Shown: positions 1-11,910 of the stretch, in pieces
Layout of the letters: each line of letters opens with the position of its first letter
Position numbering within the stretch: the first letter of the stretch is position 1
DNA from: Haliclystus octoradiatus
Taxonomy: Eukaryota > Cnidaria > Staurozoa > Stauromedusae > Haliclystidae
NCBI GenBank assembly: GCA_916610825.1
Contig: OU744450.1
Location: 16,432,267 to 16,496,266 of the forward strand
Direction of reading: 5' to 3'
Length of the DNA stretch: 64,000 nt
Translations under genes and position numbers: made by a program
Notes under the pieces: model-generated
The model's database searches: none
What the model was told of the DNA's origin: nothing
The model's input: only the letters and a program-made list of their open reading frames with translations

Positions 1-480
1 GCAATAGTCTTCTGTTTGGTCTTCCCCAGTCACAGATCAGCAAGGTCCAACGTATTCAAAATGCCGCTGCTAGACTGCTGATGGGTGCATCAAAGTATTC
101 TTAAATCACTCAGGTACTGCAACATCTTCATTAGCTACCTGTTAGCACAGAATTATACTCAAAATGTTGGTAATAATTTTTAAATCTGTTCGTAAATTGG
201 CTCCTTCTTACTTGAGTGACCTAATATCAATAAAATAACTATCATCTTATTCACTACAGTACGATCGGATAATGGTGGACTATTGCTAGATTACCCAAGT
301 GCAGTAGTTACGTGCTCAACGCATAGGAGGTAGATCCTTCAAATATGCATCTCCACCCTTGTGGAACAATCTGCCTCCCGATTTACGAAACATAACTTCC
401 CTTGACATTTTTAAACTCAACTAAAAACCTATATTTTCAAAACAGCTTTTATCTTATTTATTGATATTTTTGTAAAGCGT
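1..480 (+). pseudogene. 3' end of a LINE ORF2 (RT C-terminus and 3'UTR), decayed
   Basis: The first 100 bases translate to a typical end of a CR1/L2-like reverse transcriptase (NSLLFGLPQSQISKVQRIQ, then NAAARLL). The same block closes the LINE at the right edge of the window (NSLLYGIPSSLLKRL, NAAAKL). Downstream, out-of-frame pieces such as ASPPLWNNLPPDLRN, another usual element of this C-terminus, can be read around 345-400. Stops and frameshifts occur every few dozen codons, so it is a dead copy cut by the window edge. Confidence 0.7.
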
Positions 481-588
481 TTTTGATAAGCAAATGTAAA
501 AAGTGATATATAGAAATTGAACAATCATTCTAAATTCAATTAATCAAAATAGTAGCCACAAGATGTACGACGAATAACTAAAGTTAAC

Positions 589-1023
589 GGCCATCCATAA
601 AGCATGTAGGCCTTAAGTACTCAGTAAATGTTCGGAAATTTAACACCCCTTCCCAACTGTATACGCTTTCATATCACCCTCCTTCTGCATACATAATGAC
701 AATTTTACAACCCCCTGTATTTTTAAAAATTTGTCTTTGTTGTTTCAGAAATTATACAAATGCAACAATCTTTAGAAAAACGTAAATTACCGTGTTTAAT
801 GAATTTACAGTTTAACTTTCTGTAAAAAACAAAAATGATTTAATCATCAATAAACTGATAATTAATAGCAACATAATATTTCAAAAAGTGCCACAGAGTA
901 AGTCAAAATGCATCTGTACTTTGATGATTGACACTCTACTCCCTCCTGTAGCCTACACAGCAGTAGGCTAGGCTTTTGTTCTGATCCCCCTTAACTGAGT
1001 AAATACTCTACGGATGACCTCTT
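589..1023. mobile_element. Non-autonomous element with terminal inverted repeats
   Basis: The left end (GGCCATCCATAAAG, then GTACTCAGT) is repeated inverted at the right end (ACTGAGTA, then CTACGGATGACC). The interior has no coding sequence. A diverged relative lies at about 29020-29285 and shares the interior words ATCAATAAACTG and CAAAAAGTGC and the right end. The inverted ends and second copy support a MITE-like family. I see no clear target duplication. Confidence 0.5.
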
Positions 1024-1128
1024 AGCAAACCAAATTTCTTAAACAATTAATTATCTTCAAATTTAGGGAAACAAGATGAAATAAAGTGATACAAGGTGTA
1101 TAATTTCCCAGCATATTAGAAGAGAATT

Positions 1129-1797
1129 TACATCAGTAATTAGAGAAACCCCGTTAATATCACCTCGGTTAATATCACAACGTGCCTATTATCACAATTT
1201 TGGCCAGTGGCCGCTCTCTATGAAATTCAACTAATTTTACCTGCTTAATATCACATTCGATAATATCATTATTCTGCTTTATAGGCCTATCATGATTTCC
1301 CAGGCGGCTTTTTGATTGAGAATCCGCTTTGCGTCACAAATTCTTTGAATTTGATAACACACTGCAAGTTGCTAAGTTATTTAAACAAAGACGTGCTAAT
1401 TTGCAGGTGACTTGTGAATTCTTGTGAAACACTTCAGAAAGTAATGATCACACAGTTTGTTGTTCTTTAGAAATTGAACACAAGTATTAGCGTGCAATTT
1501 TTCTCTACTTTCTTTGCATGATAATTACATGGTTTGTTTCCTAATTGGCGGAAATATTTCTTGCGTTGCAAATTTTTTAGGTTTCACCCTTTTTAGCCAT
1601 AGATTGAATAGACTAAAATATTAGATTGATAAATTAATAGAATGATAAATTGAGATGACATCTCTATTTTTTCTTTTTTTCTCCATTGTTTCATGAATTA
1701 TTTGTGCTCCCTGTGGTCAATCTCCATAATATCACGATCTGCTTAAATTCTTGCTTGCCCCACTGTGGTGATACGAACGGGGTCTCACTGTACTGTA
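1129..1797. mobile_element. Possible pogo/Tc1-like MITE
   Basis: Both ends carry ACCCCGTT followed by TATCAC when read inwards: left around 1148-1163, right in reverse complement around 1764-1785. The outer edges sit next to TA dinucleotides at 1129-1130 and 1796-1797, as expected for a TA target duplication. ATATCAC is repeated several times near the left end. No transposase is visible inside. The ends match imperfectly, so the call is tentative. Confidence 0.4.
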
Positions 1798-2809
1798 GTA
1801 TCTTTTTAAACTTTTCAATCGTTAAACTGAATAAAAGTTTAGTTCAGTTTATTTTACAAGTAACTTGGTCACATGTTTTCATACAGAAATTGATCACATC
1901 GTCTAAAAGGTTGAGTTTTCAATTGTTGTAATTATTTTGAACTTCCTTCCTGTCTCGAAATTTTGATTTCAGCCTTGCTATTTTGAGATCAAATTAGGCC
2001 ACACTTGTTATTCAAAGACAACAATTGTTTGTCAATAACAATACATTGTCGTTAACCACAAATCATAACTTCTTGTTGTGAAAAACGTAATCCGAAAAAA
2101 ATATTGTGTTGCCATGGCAACAAACGATAGCAGCGTTTGAAGGAAAACAGACATAAAAAGTAAGTTGATTACACATTCTATCACAGAATTAGCCCACTGT
2201 ATTAAAATTAATAATCATTTTATTAACTTCTAGAAATAATTTATATTCCAAGAGTGATTTTAATTGTTCATAAAAGCAGAAAAGGGCTGCACATGTTTTT
2301 GTTCAGGATTATCATTTTCAGTTGGCCCAGTTACACAACGAAACATAAATATCATAGGCCTACCAGCGCTTAATCGATAAATAAAACACATATTTTGACT
2401 ATTTCAGAATTAGATACAAGTAGGCCTATCATAGTACTAGGCTACTTGGTGTTTAAATCAATGTCATTGCGTTTTGAAAAAAAGTAGGAAAATGAAGTCT
2501 TAATTTCAAATTTGAATGTTCTCTTTTCAAAATTAAATAAAAACAGCTAAATTACAAATTCCCATTATTGCTGTAAATTACGAAAGATCACATTAAATTT
2601 TCAAATTTTTATTTTCCATGTCATTTGTCACAAATTATATCTCAAAGATTGTGTGGTTCTAATAGCATTAAAATATGAGTCTCAGTTAAATCGATTGCTT
2701 AAAATAAGGGTGGCAAATAAATTGTACTTCTTCAAGTACTTTTGCAAAGTTTATCAATAAATATAACACCTAAAATGGGGGAGCTAGCCCCCTTGTTGGG
2801 GAAATCCAG
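1798..2809. other. Non-coding AT-rich stretch
   Basis: No open frame with recognisable content. I see no exon, RNA gene or clear transposon end here. Confidence 0.5.
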
Positions 2810-2832
2810 GTGTGTGTGTGTGTGTGTGTGTG
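2810..2832. repeat. (GT)n microsatellite
   Basis: Eleven uninterrupted TG units. An (AT)n tract follows at about 2938-2952, just before the Penelope-like element. Confidence 0.95.
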
Positions 2833-3043
2833 ATTATATTTTGATTCGGTTGTCAATACTAGCAAATTGCTTATTTACATTGTTCCGAAATTATAATAAC
2901 TTAAGTTAACCATTTAAACTGAACTGAATAAAATTAATATATATATATATATTATATTAGATATTATCTAATAGCAAAAAATAGTGCTCGATATCATTTG
3001 ACAGAGCTAAATATAATAAAAGGAGTCAAAGACTACACATTCA

Positions 3044-3089
3044 TAATTGTTACTAATAGTTTCATGCTTACGCAATCATCAGAAAAATA
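3044..3089 (-). ncRNA. Hammerhead-ribozyme-like motif, left PLE arm
   Basis: On the minus strand the core CTGATGA (3082-3076) and GAAA (3063-3060) are present. Helix II is TGC/GCA closed by a GTAA tetraloop. Helix III is ACT/AGT with a 3-nt loop, ending in the cleavage triplet GTA at 3053-3051. Helix I is weakened: the second pair is T-C, where the right-arm copy has G-C. It is probably inactive or weak. Confidence 0.45.
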
Positions 3090-3257
3090 AACTAATTAAT
3101 GAAAAACATACAGTTCCGCCTATATCGATTTGCAAACCTACAGTTATTGTTTAACAGAACAAAGGATTTTGATGCTAGAAATAAATTGCATTGTTGTTAT
3201 TTCCTAATATCGCTTGGTTAGTTATCATCTGCATAAATAAATTAGAAAATATATATT

Positions 3258-3849
3258 ATGTTTTCACGGATTTATAATTTTGTTGAATTCAACGTCAACA
3301 CTATTGAAGTTAGCTACAGCTGCACCTCAAACATGAAGACCATTATAACCAACCATAACAACGAAATAATTAACAGAGAAAAGAAAAATCAGCAGGCTTG
3401 TACTAAACAATGCAACTGTAGGGTAAAACGGTCTTGTCCATTTAACAATCAATGCCTCACAGAAAGCCTCGTTTACAAGGCAAAAATTACTATGACAGAA
3501 GATCAGGAAGGTCAAAATTACATTGGCTTGACGGAGGGAACCTTCAAACAAAGATACACTCAGCATATGATGTCATTCAAACACAGAAAATATATTAACA
3601 GCACACAACTTTCGAAATACATTTGGAGACTAAAAGATAGGAAAGAAAACTACAAAATTGAATGGACCTGCCTAAGCTAAAGCGAAAGCATACAGCAATA
3701 AATCAAAAAAATGCCATCTATGCCTAATTGAAAAGTACCACATCATTTGCACTAAAGATGATCTATTGAATAAAAAGTCTGAACTCATTTTCAAATGTAG
3801 ACATGAGAATAAATTTTACCTAACTAATTATAAATCCGTGAAAACATAA
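3258..3849 (+). pseudogene. GIY-YIG endonuclease C-terminus of a Penelope-like element
   Basis: The reading frame 3258-3680 contains NYIGLTEGTFKQRY followed by HMMSFKH and LSKYIWRLKD. This is the GIY-YIG endonuclease signature found at the C-terminus of Penelope-like polyproteins, which nicks target DNA for reverse transcription. A single frameshift near 3675 moves the frame. The next frame continues to the stop at 3847-3849 with KCHLCLIEKY, KKSELIFKCRH and NKFYLTNYKS, the usual Cys-rich end of these proteins. The N-terminal reverse transcriptase is absent and the first 20 or so residues are antisense repeat arm, so this is a truncated, frameshifted remnant. Confidence 0.8.
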
Positions 3850-4015
3850 TATATATTTTCTAATTTATTTATGCAGATGATAACTAACCAAGCGATAATA
3901 GGAAATAACAACAATGCAATTTATTTCTAGCATCAAAATCCTTTGTTCTGTTAAACAATAACTGTAGGTTTGTAAATCGATATAGGCGGAACTTTATGTT
4001 TTTCATTAATTAGTT

Positions 4016-4061
4016 TATTTGTCTGATGATTGCCTAAGTATGAAACTATTAGTAACAATTA
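4016..4061 (+). ncRNA. Hammerhead ribozyme motif, right PLE arm
   Basis: All hammerhead parts are in order. The core CTGATGA is at 4023-4029. Helix II (TGC/GTA, one G-T pair, CTAA loop) is at 4031-4040. GAAA is at 4042-4045. A very short helix III (ACT/AGT, 3-nt loop) spans 4045-4053, and the predicted cleavage follows the GTA ending at 4054. Helix I pairs TTGT (4019-4022) with ACAA (4055-4058), then one mismatch and two more pairs. Short helix III hammerheads are known from Penelope-like elements. Activity is inferred, not shown. Confidence 0.65.
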
Positions 4062-4094
4062 TGAATGTGTAGTCTTTGACTCCTTTTATTATAT

Positions 4095-4439
4095 ATATAG
4101 GATATATATATATGTATATAGTAGTAATATCAAGGTACTTGTGTTGTCTTTGCTGTTTCAATAGTGCTCGATGCCATAAATGCAGAGCTGTTTAATAATT
4201 AATAAACGAAAAAATCTATATATAAACGAAAAAATCTATATATAATGAAATGATAACTAACATTACATACATGTCAACTGCTGTATAACTAAGTTATATT
4301 AAGCATTAAAGTAACTAAATATTAAAGTTTTTCTGTTTGTAATTGTGGATATATTATTGTATACCAATAGATATTTGATTTAATTTATCCTTTGAAAATC
4401 CATTTTGGAAATATTCTGTAATTCTAGATTTAAACATAC
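4095..4439. other. AT-rich stretch with a PLE-type terminal motif
   Basis: Positions 4160-4215 (GTGCTCGATGCCATAAATGC, then AGAGCTG) match 35050-35080, which also stands beside a hammerhead-bearing repeat. It therefore probably belongs to the PLE terminal repeat. The rest is AT-rich with no feature seen. Confidence 0.4.
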
Positions 4440-6013
4440 TTGTTGTTTTTAAAGATTTGATAGAATAAGATCGTTGGATTTCAGTCAATTGCATACAATC
4501 GCAATATCTTTGTTTATCACTTTAACATAATCTTCAGTAGACTTTGATGAATAATACAGGGTAGTATCATCGGCATGTCTAAGAAGATGAAATGTTGTGC
4601 CATGATAAGTCAGCTACATAAATGTTGAATAGGATAGGGCCTAGAATTTATCCCTGTGGAACTCCCCTGCAAACAGATGTTGATTTTGATAGTTCATTTC
4701 CAATTTTTACCGATTGTTTTCTGCCGTATAAGTAATTTTTTAATAACATACGGAGATGCTTGAATCGGAGAGACCAAACTTTTCTAATTTCGTTAATAAT
4801 ATATCGTGATGAACCATATCAAAAGCTTTTGATAAATCAAGTGAGATGATCACAGTCATTTTATGGTTATCAGGTGCAGCAGTACAGTCTTGAATTAATT
4901 TTATTAAAGTATGTTCCGTTGAGTGTCCTTTAATGAATCCAAACCTATCACAAAGGAAGATTGATTTGGAGTGACATTGAAGCTGATTTGTTAATACCTT
5001 TTCTTCAAATGTTTTTGATATATGAGTTAATATAGTAATTGGGCGATAATTTATTTTATTAGTTGGATATTTGCTTTTGAAAATTGGTGTTATTTGACCA
5101 AATTTCCTTTCTGATGGTATTTCATTAATTGTTATTAGATGATTGAATAGGTCTGTTTATGCACTGTTAAACTTGGTAAATCGTTTTCAGGAAGATTGAA
5201 GATAAAATATCCGCGCCAGTAGCTTCATTATTGCGGTTTGTTTTATTATCTTGGAGACGTCTTTATCGCATGTGTATTTGAGAGTAAAATCATTGTATGC
5301 ACGTTGTGATAATGTTTGAATACTGGGATGGGCTTCTAATTCATCATTTGTCCATTGAATTGGCTTCGGTACAACATTATTAAAATGTTCTACTAGAGTA
5401 TCAGCTTTTTCTTTATTGCATGAAATAATTTTATTGTTTTCTATAAGGACAGGTAGTAATAACGATTTGGATTTTCCAATGCCGGTGAATTTTTGTAAGT
5501 ATTGATGGAACTTTGAAACGTTTGATGTTGAGTGAGAAACTAAAAATGTTTGCATAGCTTTACTTTTCAATTTTGAAACTAGATTTCTTTGAGTCTTGAA
5601 ACTGTTTCTCAATTCAGTTGTGCAATGATCCTTTGAAAATGAGTCTCTAATTCTAATTCCCTGTTCAATTTTATTATTCATCCATGGTGGTCTGTTGCCC
5701 GTAACAAGTCTGGTCTTTAGAGGTGCGTGATTGTTTACAACTTCTGTCAATAAATGGAACCAAGTTTCAAGGCATCATCTGCTGAATGTAGATCACCATT
5801 TTCATTGACATAGGCGTTGTCCCATTGAATTCTTGTTATGTCTCTATTTAGCATTTCAAAATCTACTGTTTTTATTCTGCGAAAATAAGAAAGTCGAGGT
5901 GCAACTTTGTGTGTCCTTTTATTATGATTTGCAAAACAGAGCGGGTGATCCGAAGCTCCTATTGGGATTATCTTGAGGCCCGAGCCAAGCGAGGCCAGCC
6001 CAGATCCGCGCAT
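4440..6013 (-). pseudogene. LINE ORF2 pseudogene (endonuclease end, linker, RT)
   Basis: Read on the minus strand, the region starts with the end of an AP-like endonuclease (SDHPLCF, near 5950). It continues through a basic linker (NRPPWMNNKIEQ, 5680s) into a reverse transcriptase. RT motifs are visible in sequence: NYRPITIL (about 5040), SLDLSKAFD (about 4830), a damaged GVPQG/ILGPILFN block (about 4650), then HADDTTLYYSS (about 4570). The ADD triad is the catalytic core of CR1/L2-like LINEs. Several frame changes and stops, including one straight after the GVPQG block, show it is dead. Confidence 0.75.
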
Positions 6014-7374
6014 ACGGAGTCAAAATTCAACCAAGGATATTGGAGACCCAAATTTCAGCCGATAGTTTCTCCTGCGCGCTTTACAAAGATGCTGTCTGTG
6101 TCGCTAGAATGTTCCACTACTTATTAGCATCGTGGTTGTGTTTTTATCAATATCGATCAAGTATTTTATTTTATATGAATTTTTAAACTCAACCTTTTCT
6201 GTAATACCCTTTGTTTCACTCTTTTGTCTTTTACGCTATTTTACAGTCATGTGGTCTTGCGATTTTGTCCGCTTGTTGGTATGTTGTGCCTCAGGGCACG
6301 TAGTTGTAGCGCTGTCACGTTTACACAATGGTTGTTAATTGTTATCCTCATTGTTGTCGTATTCAAAGTTGTATTTGTGAATAGTCGTTCGTGCCGCTAT
6401 TATGCCTTTATGTTTGCCTGCTGATTGCACCTATTGTTGTTTCTTATTTACTGTGTTATGCTCTGTTAAATTTGTCCAGTTTAATTATTTTATGCACAAG
6501 GAAGTAGCGCTTTCAATCACCATTGGACGAGATTGTTTCTGCCTAAGTATGAAATCGTTCCGTTAGGCCGATAGTGATTTCTTGCTGCAAAGGCGGATAT
6601 GAGAAAATGGGCTTTTCACTAGAGAGTTTTGCCTACTGACCTGCATGTTTGACACTAACTATTGACAGTAGAATACTTTCTGGGGTTCGAAGAGCTTCCT
6701 GACGGATGGGAAAAGATCTGTGCTATTTCTTTCTTTCTTTGCGTTTGTTTAATTCAACGTTAATTTTATTCTTGACAATCCTGCTTAAAGCCTCCCTGAA
6801 AAGACCACAATTCTATGGGGTGGTGGGGCTGATAAGATTAGAGAACACTGACATCACCAGCTAGCATTCCAGAGATCGTGTGCTCTGCATCAATAAATAC
6901 ATAAATACATCGTTATCACTTCAATCAAGCTATATCAGGTCAACCCAGTCGGTGAACAATCATTTTACTAAATACTTATCAGGTCATAACTTCGTGGGCA
7001 TATATTGCAGTGTGACATTCTTATAATGAAGTTTCATTACTGATTTTTTGTACGCAAGAATAAATGTAATTGAAAAAATGGCAGTCAAACTAAGTTTTTT
7101 TTCAAATAAAGTTGGTTAATCGTGTTTAATAGAGAGATATTCTTCGGAACTGGACTATGGATTATGAGAGTATCCTATGGAAGGACCCGTAAGGGTCCTT
7201 CCACACAATTACATTACTGCTACTGGACGTTAGAAAAGTATTGTGAATGGGAAGTGTAGATAACATCTATACTTGTGTCTGAAATGGGTCTAGTTGGTTC
7301 TTTAAAAATATTTGTTAATGCATAACTTTGCAAATAGTTATCAGCCGTGCTCGATTTTCTGATTGCTTATTTTT
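6014..7374. other. Non-coding stretch
   Basis: No frame with recognisable protein content. Short open frames at 6132-6424 have biased, hydrophobic translations with no family resemblance. I see no RNA gene. Confidence 0.5.
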
Positions 7375-7740
7375 TTAATCCGATCACAATTTAAGTCCCC
7401 AATAATAATTGTTCAATTTCTTTTTCTAATTATTTGCTCTGTTATTAAACCAAGTGTTGAGTAGTATTCGTTTACAGGTACATTCGGAGGACGATATGTT
7501 AAAACTATGGGTTGCATTTTTGAGTCGATTTTCACATCGACAAAGAGAGCCTCAACAATTTCATCTTTTTCTAATTTTGGTCTTCTCCGTGCAGTAATGT
7601 CTTCTCTGACATACATTAAAAGACCACCGCCAGCAGTACTGTTTGGACGGTCTCTTCTGAAAATAGTGTAACCAGGTTTCCAGAAGGCTAGACGAAATTC
7701 CGAAGAAAATAGACTTTCCTTTTCAATTTTAATTTGTTAT
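7375..7740 (-). pseudogene. LINE endonuclease fragment
   Basis: The minus-strand translation gives WKPGYTIFRRDRPNS, then GGGLLMYVRED, LTYRPPN and IIIGDLNCD. These are consecutive motifs of the AP-like endonuclease of CR1/L2-type LINEs (the DR..RGGG loop, the YRPP block and the GDLN catalytic block). One in-frame stop precedes the GDLN block. The fragment is distinct from the neighbouring endonuclease at 8.3-9.4 kb and has no RT attached. Confidence 0.7.
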
Positions 7741-8294
7741 CATTCAGAAATGATACAGTGTAATTTGTTTATAATCATGCTTGAAGAGTTTATTGTGAAC
7801 CTTTGTCTTCTTTGATTGTTGTCTTTATCTATTATTTTGAATAGGCCTACTTTTCTCATTTGAATGCCTCCAAAGTAAAATAATTCAAATGTCTGATTCT
7901 TTTCAAAGGTTGTTTAATTGTTGCTTGCAAAGTTGTGAAGAGACACCTTTCTCAACACCTCCCATGAATGATCACACAGTTCACAATTTTATTTACTTGA
8001 TCTCACTCACGTCACTTTCAAACAGCAGCCGTGAAACAGGATATTTATTTGAAAATATGTAATTTAAGTCCTCAAGGAAAGAAGTTTTTCGTTAAATGTT
8101 AGTCGCTGAGCATTCGAAGTATCGAAGTAAAGATCTTCTCTTCGTTTTTCGCAAAAACCCAAGTAAATTTCTAAATATAAAGTAAATCCTCTGTAATTAA
8201 ACGTTAATAATTTGATAACGAAGGAGCCAAATAACAGTTTGTAAATGTAATCTTGTTCGTTGACAATTGATATATCTAATTTAGCACGTCATCA

Positions 8295-9454
8295 GTTGAT
8301 AGCCTATAGATCCATCTGCTTTACGGAGAGGAGCAACACCAGTCTTTTTTAAGGATTTATTTACAAATGAATAAAACGCTCTAGAATCTTTGCTGTTAAC
8401 AATTTTTTTTCAATATTACGACTGTATTTCTTCAAAGTTCGACGGAGATCTTTAGTGCAACGATAATAAATTTCATATCCACCTAGTACATGACGATTAC
8501 GCCACAAACGATGCTTCTCTTTTATCAGACGTTGAATATAAAGTGGAAATTTGTAAAAACCGGATCGCTTGGTCTTCAAAGGCACAAATGTATCAATAAG
8601 TTCTAACAACAATGGTAAAAAATTATCATAACAAGCCTGACCAGAAGAACAAATAGAAAAGAACATAATCCAGTCGATTGCTGATAAAGTTGAATGGATT
8701 TCTTCAAAATCTGCTTTTGGGAAATCATATTCAGGTAATGTTGACTTATGAACAATAGGTGATAGTTGAATTGAAAATTTAACAGAGGCGTGGTCGCTTG
8801 TTGAAAATGGTTCTGCTACCGATACATCAAACACAGTTAATTCATCATCGGATAGAACGACATCAAGAATAGTGTTACGGCGTGTAGGTTCTTCTGCAAA
8901 TTGAAACAAACCATTTTCACGGTAAAAGTGCAAGAGACAATCAGCAATGTAAGAATAAGTTGATAATGTACAATCAGTCCAATCAATAGTAGGTAAATTG
9001 AGATCGCCACATATCACAACAAGGTAAGAAATATCGCAACAACTTGATAAATAATTGAATAATCCTTCTGATTCATCAGTATCGTAATTAGGAGGTCGAT
9101 AAAAGCAAATAAATCTTGTTTTAGAATTGTTAGTATCAATGAGGTCAATTATGAGTGTTTCTATATCAGAATCTGAGTCATTTAGTTTAAATTCTAATGA
9201 TTGCAATGGTGAACGCACAAGAATTAAGACACCTCCACCACGTGATTTTCGATCACGGCGGTAGATAATGTAATTTTCAAAGGGGATATCATAGCATCAG
9301 TAAAACGTAAACAGTCCAGCCAGGGTTCAGTAATAGCAATTATATCATATGTACAACTCTTTAATATTAAATGTAAATGCATTTGAAATGCATTTTGCAT
9401 TGAAACATATACAGGAGATAGTATCAGGTTTTTGAGTAGTAGGAGATTCTGCAT
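8295..9454 (-). pseudogene. LINE ORF2 5' part: AP-like endonuclease
   Basis: The main frame (9218-8361, minus) encodes an exonuclease-endonuclease-phosphatase domain. FICFYRPPNYD, VVICGDLNLPTIDW, TILDVVLSDD and STSDHASVKF appear in the correct order and include the catalytic GDLN and SDH blocks. A basic linker follows (KEKHRLWRNR, LRRTLKKYSR). The N-terminus lies in another frame (9454-9224; IIAITEPWLD), and RRDRKSRGGGVLIL is readable across the join, so one or two frameshifts separate the two parts. After about 8295 the match stops and no RT follows, so the 3' half is lost. It lies directly behind the ORF1 at 9459-10403, in normal LINE order. Confidence 0.8.
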
Positions 9455-9458
9455 TTAG

Positions 9459-10403
9459 TCAGATTTGAGGTGGAGGGTCAACTGTGACATTGGAAATAGA
9501 TTGCTTTCGACTTTGCCTTCTGAAAACTGCAAGCTGTTGCTCTGCGTCTGAAAGTACACTCTCAGGTACAAGTACAATATCTTCAATTCCGTTTACTTCT
9601 TGATTATTTACTCTAGTGTTTAGTTTTGCAATTGTCCAATTTGAGACATCGCCTCTTCGTTTGATTACAAAACGTTCACCGGGAGCAGCTTTGGAATTTT
9701 GTTCCCTCAAATCAACATACAAAGGTTTCAAAATTTGCCTTTCGTTGAATGTCAAGCACTAACGAATGTGTACACCTGGATTATTTGTTGAGTCTTTCAG
9801 TTTCCTGGCAGATCTCAAGATAACATCTCTGTCATTTTGAGATACCAACTGGATTTTGATTAGTTGGGGCTTTGCACCCATTTCAGTGGATTGCTTTCCA
9901 ACTCTGGTAATTCCAGCTATTTGAACATTGGAATCACAGACAAATGAAACAATTTGATTGACTTTTTGCTTGTCAAAGTCATCAGATGTAATAGGGACTC
10001 CAGCTATTATTAGCTGTCTCTTGTTGTTATTAATGGCGACGGCTTCTTTGATGGCTTTGTTTATGTCTACGCTAGCACCGTCTGATGATGTTACGTCAGA
10101 ATAAGATTTCGCAACAACAGTGCTGCTAGAGCTTGTCTGCGAATTAAAACTTTTCGTAAAATCCTTTAATTTCTGTTCAAGGTTATCCAATTTCACAGAT
10201 AAATTTTTTAATGAATCATAGCATAGTGAGCTGGAAGTAGGGTATTTTTGTAATACCTCAATTTCAAGAGCACTGCAATCTTTGTGAGTTGTTGAACATG
10301 CCTCGTGCCACCATTTATCACAGTGAACACACGGTAGAGCGTCTAAAGAATTCCCAGCAATGTTTTTCTTCTTACAAATAACACAAGCTTTACCACCAGC
10401 CAT
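9459..10403 (-). pseudogene. LINE ORF1 with PHD-like zinc finger and coiled coil
   Basis: I chose the ATG at 10403 because the Cys-rich domain starts at once after it. Residues 6-35 hold a Cys/His finger (CVICKK, then LPCVHCDKWWHEAC) like the PHD-type finger of CR1/L2 ORF1 proteins. A short heptad-like segment follows (LKNLSVKLDNLEQKLKDF), then a C-terminal domain with LIIAGVP and IKIQLVSQNDRDVILRSARK, as in RNA-binding ORF1 proteins. A single TAG at 9759-9761 interrupts the frame; the same frame continues afterwards to 9459 (LTFNERQILKPLYVDLREQN). The product would bind element RNA. Confidence 0.75.
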
Positions 10404-10503
10404 AATGAAAAAATAAACATTATATACTGTAAAACTATATAATAATCCACTAAATTTATAAAATAATATACATATTGTAGGATGAATAATATATAAATTC
10501 AAG

Positions 10504-11910
10504 AGCAATTAAATAGGCTACACGTCATCAGTCATCGGCGGCGGGTTATTTGTCGATTTAAATTAGTTACTTGTTATTTTTACAAGATAAATAAAAAAAT
10601 CGAAGATAACAACAACATCTTACTTCATCAGTTTTCTACATACAGAACATCACTCGTACTACTTCTGACTCATACAAACTGCTTTAAGTTAATTAATTTT
10701 TCATTCTGTTTTGCTCAAAGTATTTACTAATTCATCACATAATTTGAGCAAAGTTATTGCCCCTTCAAGAAAATATTCTCGTCAATCACAAATATTCAGC
10801 AGCTTGCCCGCCATCTTGCTTAGGTAAAAGTTGACGCTGCAAGACGTTGGATGTTTTTCTATTCTGTTGTAAATTTGTAGTTCTGCATCACTGATGATTC
10901 ACTGGCATCTGGCAACGTCATCAGATGTAGCATACTTCAAATTCCCAAGCATCACCTAGCCATTTCATTGGTTTTAGGTGGTTCTGCTTCACTGCTGATA
11001 CATCTGAAATGACGTGTGTAGTGTATCAAGAAACGCTTTGCATAGACGTTTGATTTAATAGTAAAGGTGGCGTATATCATCATCATCATCATCATTTATT
11101 TGTCCAATTGAAAAAGCCACATAGGGAAGGGATAGACGACCCATGAATAAATGCAATATGCTTATAAGTAATATCTAGGACGCTTATTAGAGTTCGGAAA
11201 GAATCATGTTTGAAGAAAACTAAAAACATGGAAAACTTTTTTCTTCAAAACGTTGACTGATTTACTTGAATCACTTGCGATAGTCTGGATCCGCCCCTGA
11301 TAGAACAGCAACATCGCAGATTGAATCTCCTTGTAAATTCCAAGATGAGATTGAGTATAGCTCAAAAGGTTACAAATTGAAAGTTAAAAATGTAAAATAA
11401 AATTAAAAAGTTTCTAATATTAATCAATATTACTTATGAATTAAAATTAAATGGATCCATTATAGCAGTTATAAACACAAACCAAAGGCAAATGATATAC
11501 AATAAGTAGGAGGACTGACAAACACGTCCGAGCACCTTGCCCTATTCGAACGTTGTGATGTCAATGCCACTCTTGGTTTAAAATCTTGCTCAAGTGTCTT
11601 GCTCGGAGAGACAGAATGACGTCACCTCGCAGGAGTTCATGAAATCACAAGACTCATAAGTCTTGAAGTTGTAGCACTGACTTTGAGCGCGAGTATTTCT
11701 TATAGTTAGATCAAATCATACCGCTGCAAATGAGAACAAACCTACCTGAGTATCTAGCTGATAGTAATAGTTAATATGTAACTGTCTTTGCAAAGTCGTT
11801 CAGATTTGAATTTTTGCATGGTGTACGTAATATATTCGCAACCCGTAGAGTGAAGTACAGGGGCATGTGGTGCAGGTCTAGTACACTTTTGTCAAAATAG
11901 GTCTACATTA
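10504..11910. other. Non-coding stretch upstream of the LINE, with a (CAT)n tract
   Basis: This probably contains the LINE 5'UTR just beyond 10403. A short (ATC)n run lies at about 11076-11096. No gene or RNA is recognised. Confidence 0.45.

Larger units (their letters stand above)
3011..4094 (+). mobile_element. Penelope-like element remnant with inverted terminal repeats
   Basis: Two arms of 269 bases, 3011-3279 and 3826-4094, are near-perfect reverse complements. Between them lies the C-terminal GIY-YIG part of a Penelope-like element (PLE) polyprotein; the reverse transcriptase is missing. The right arm starts inside the last codons of the coding region, so the left arm begins with the antisense of the protein's C-terminus. 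Inverted or tandem terminal repeats and 5' truncation are typical of PLEs. Each arm contains a hammerhead-like motif. The word ATAGTGCTCGAT occurs both just outside the left arm (about 2981) and beyond the right arm (about 4161). Confidence 0.75.

Noticed and set aside
5909..6127. 72-codon plus-strand open frame
   Set aside because: Antisense shadow of the LINE endonuclease end at 5747-6013.
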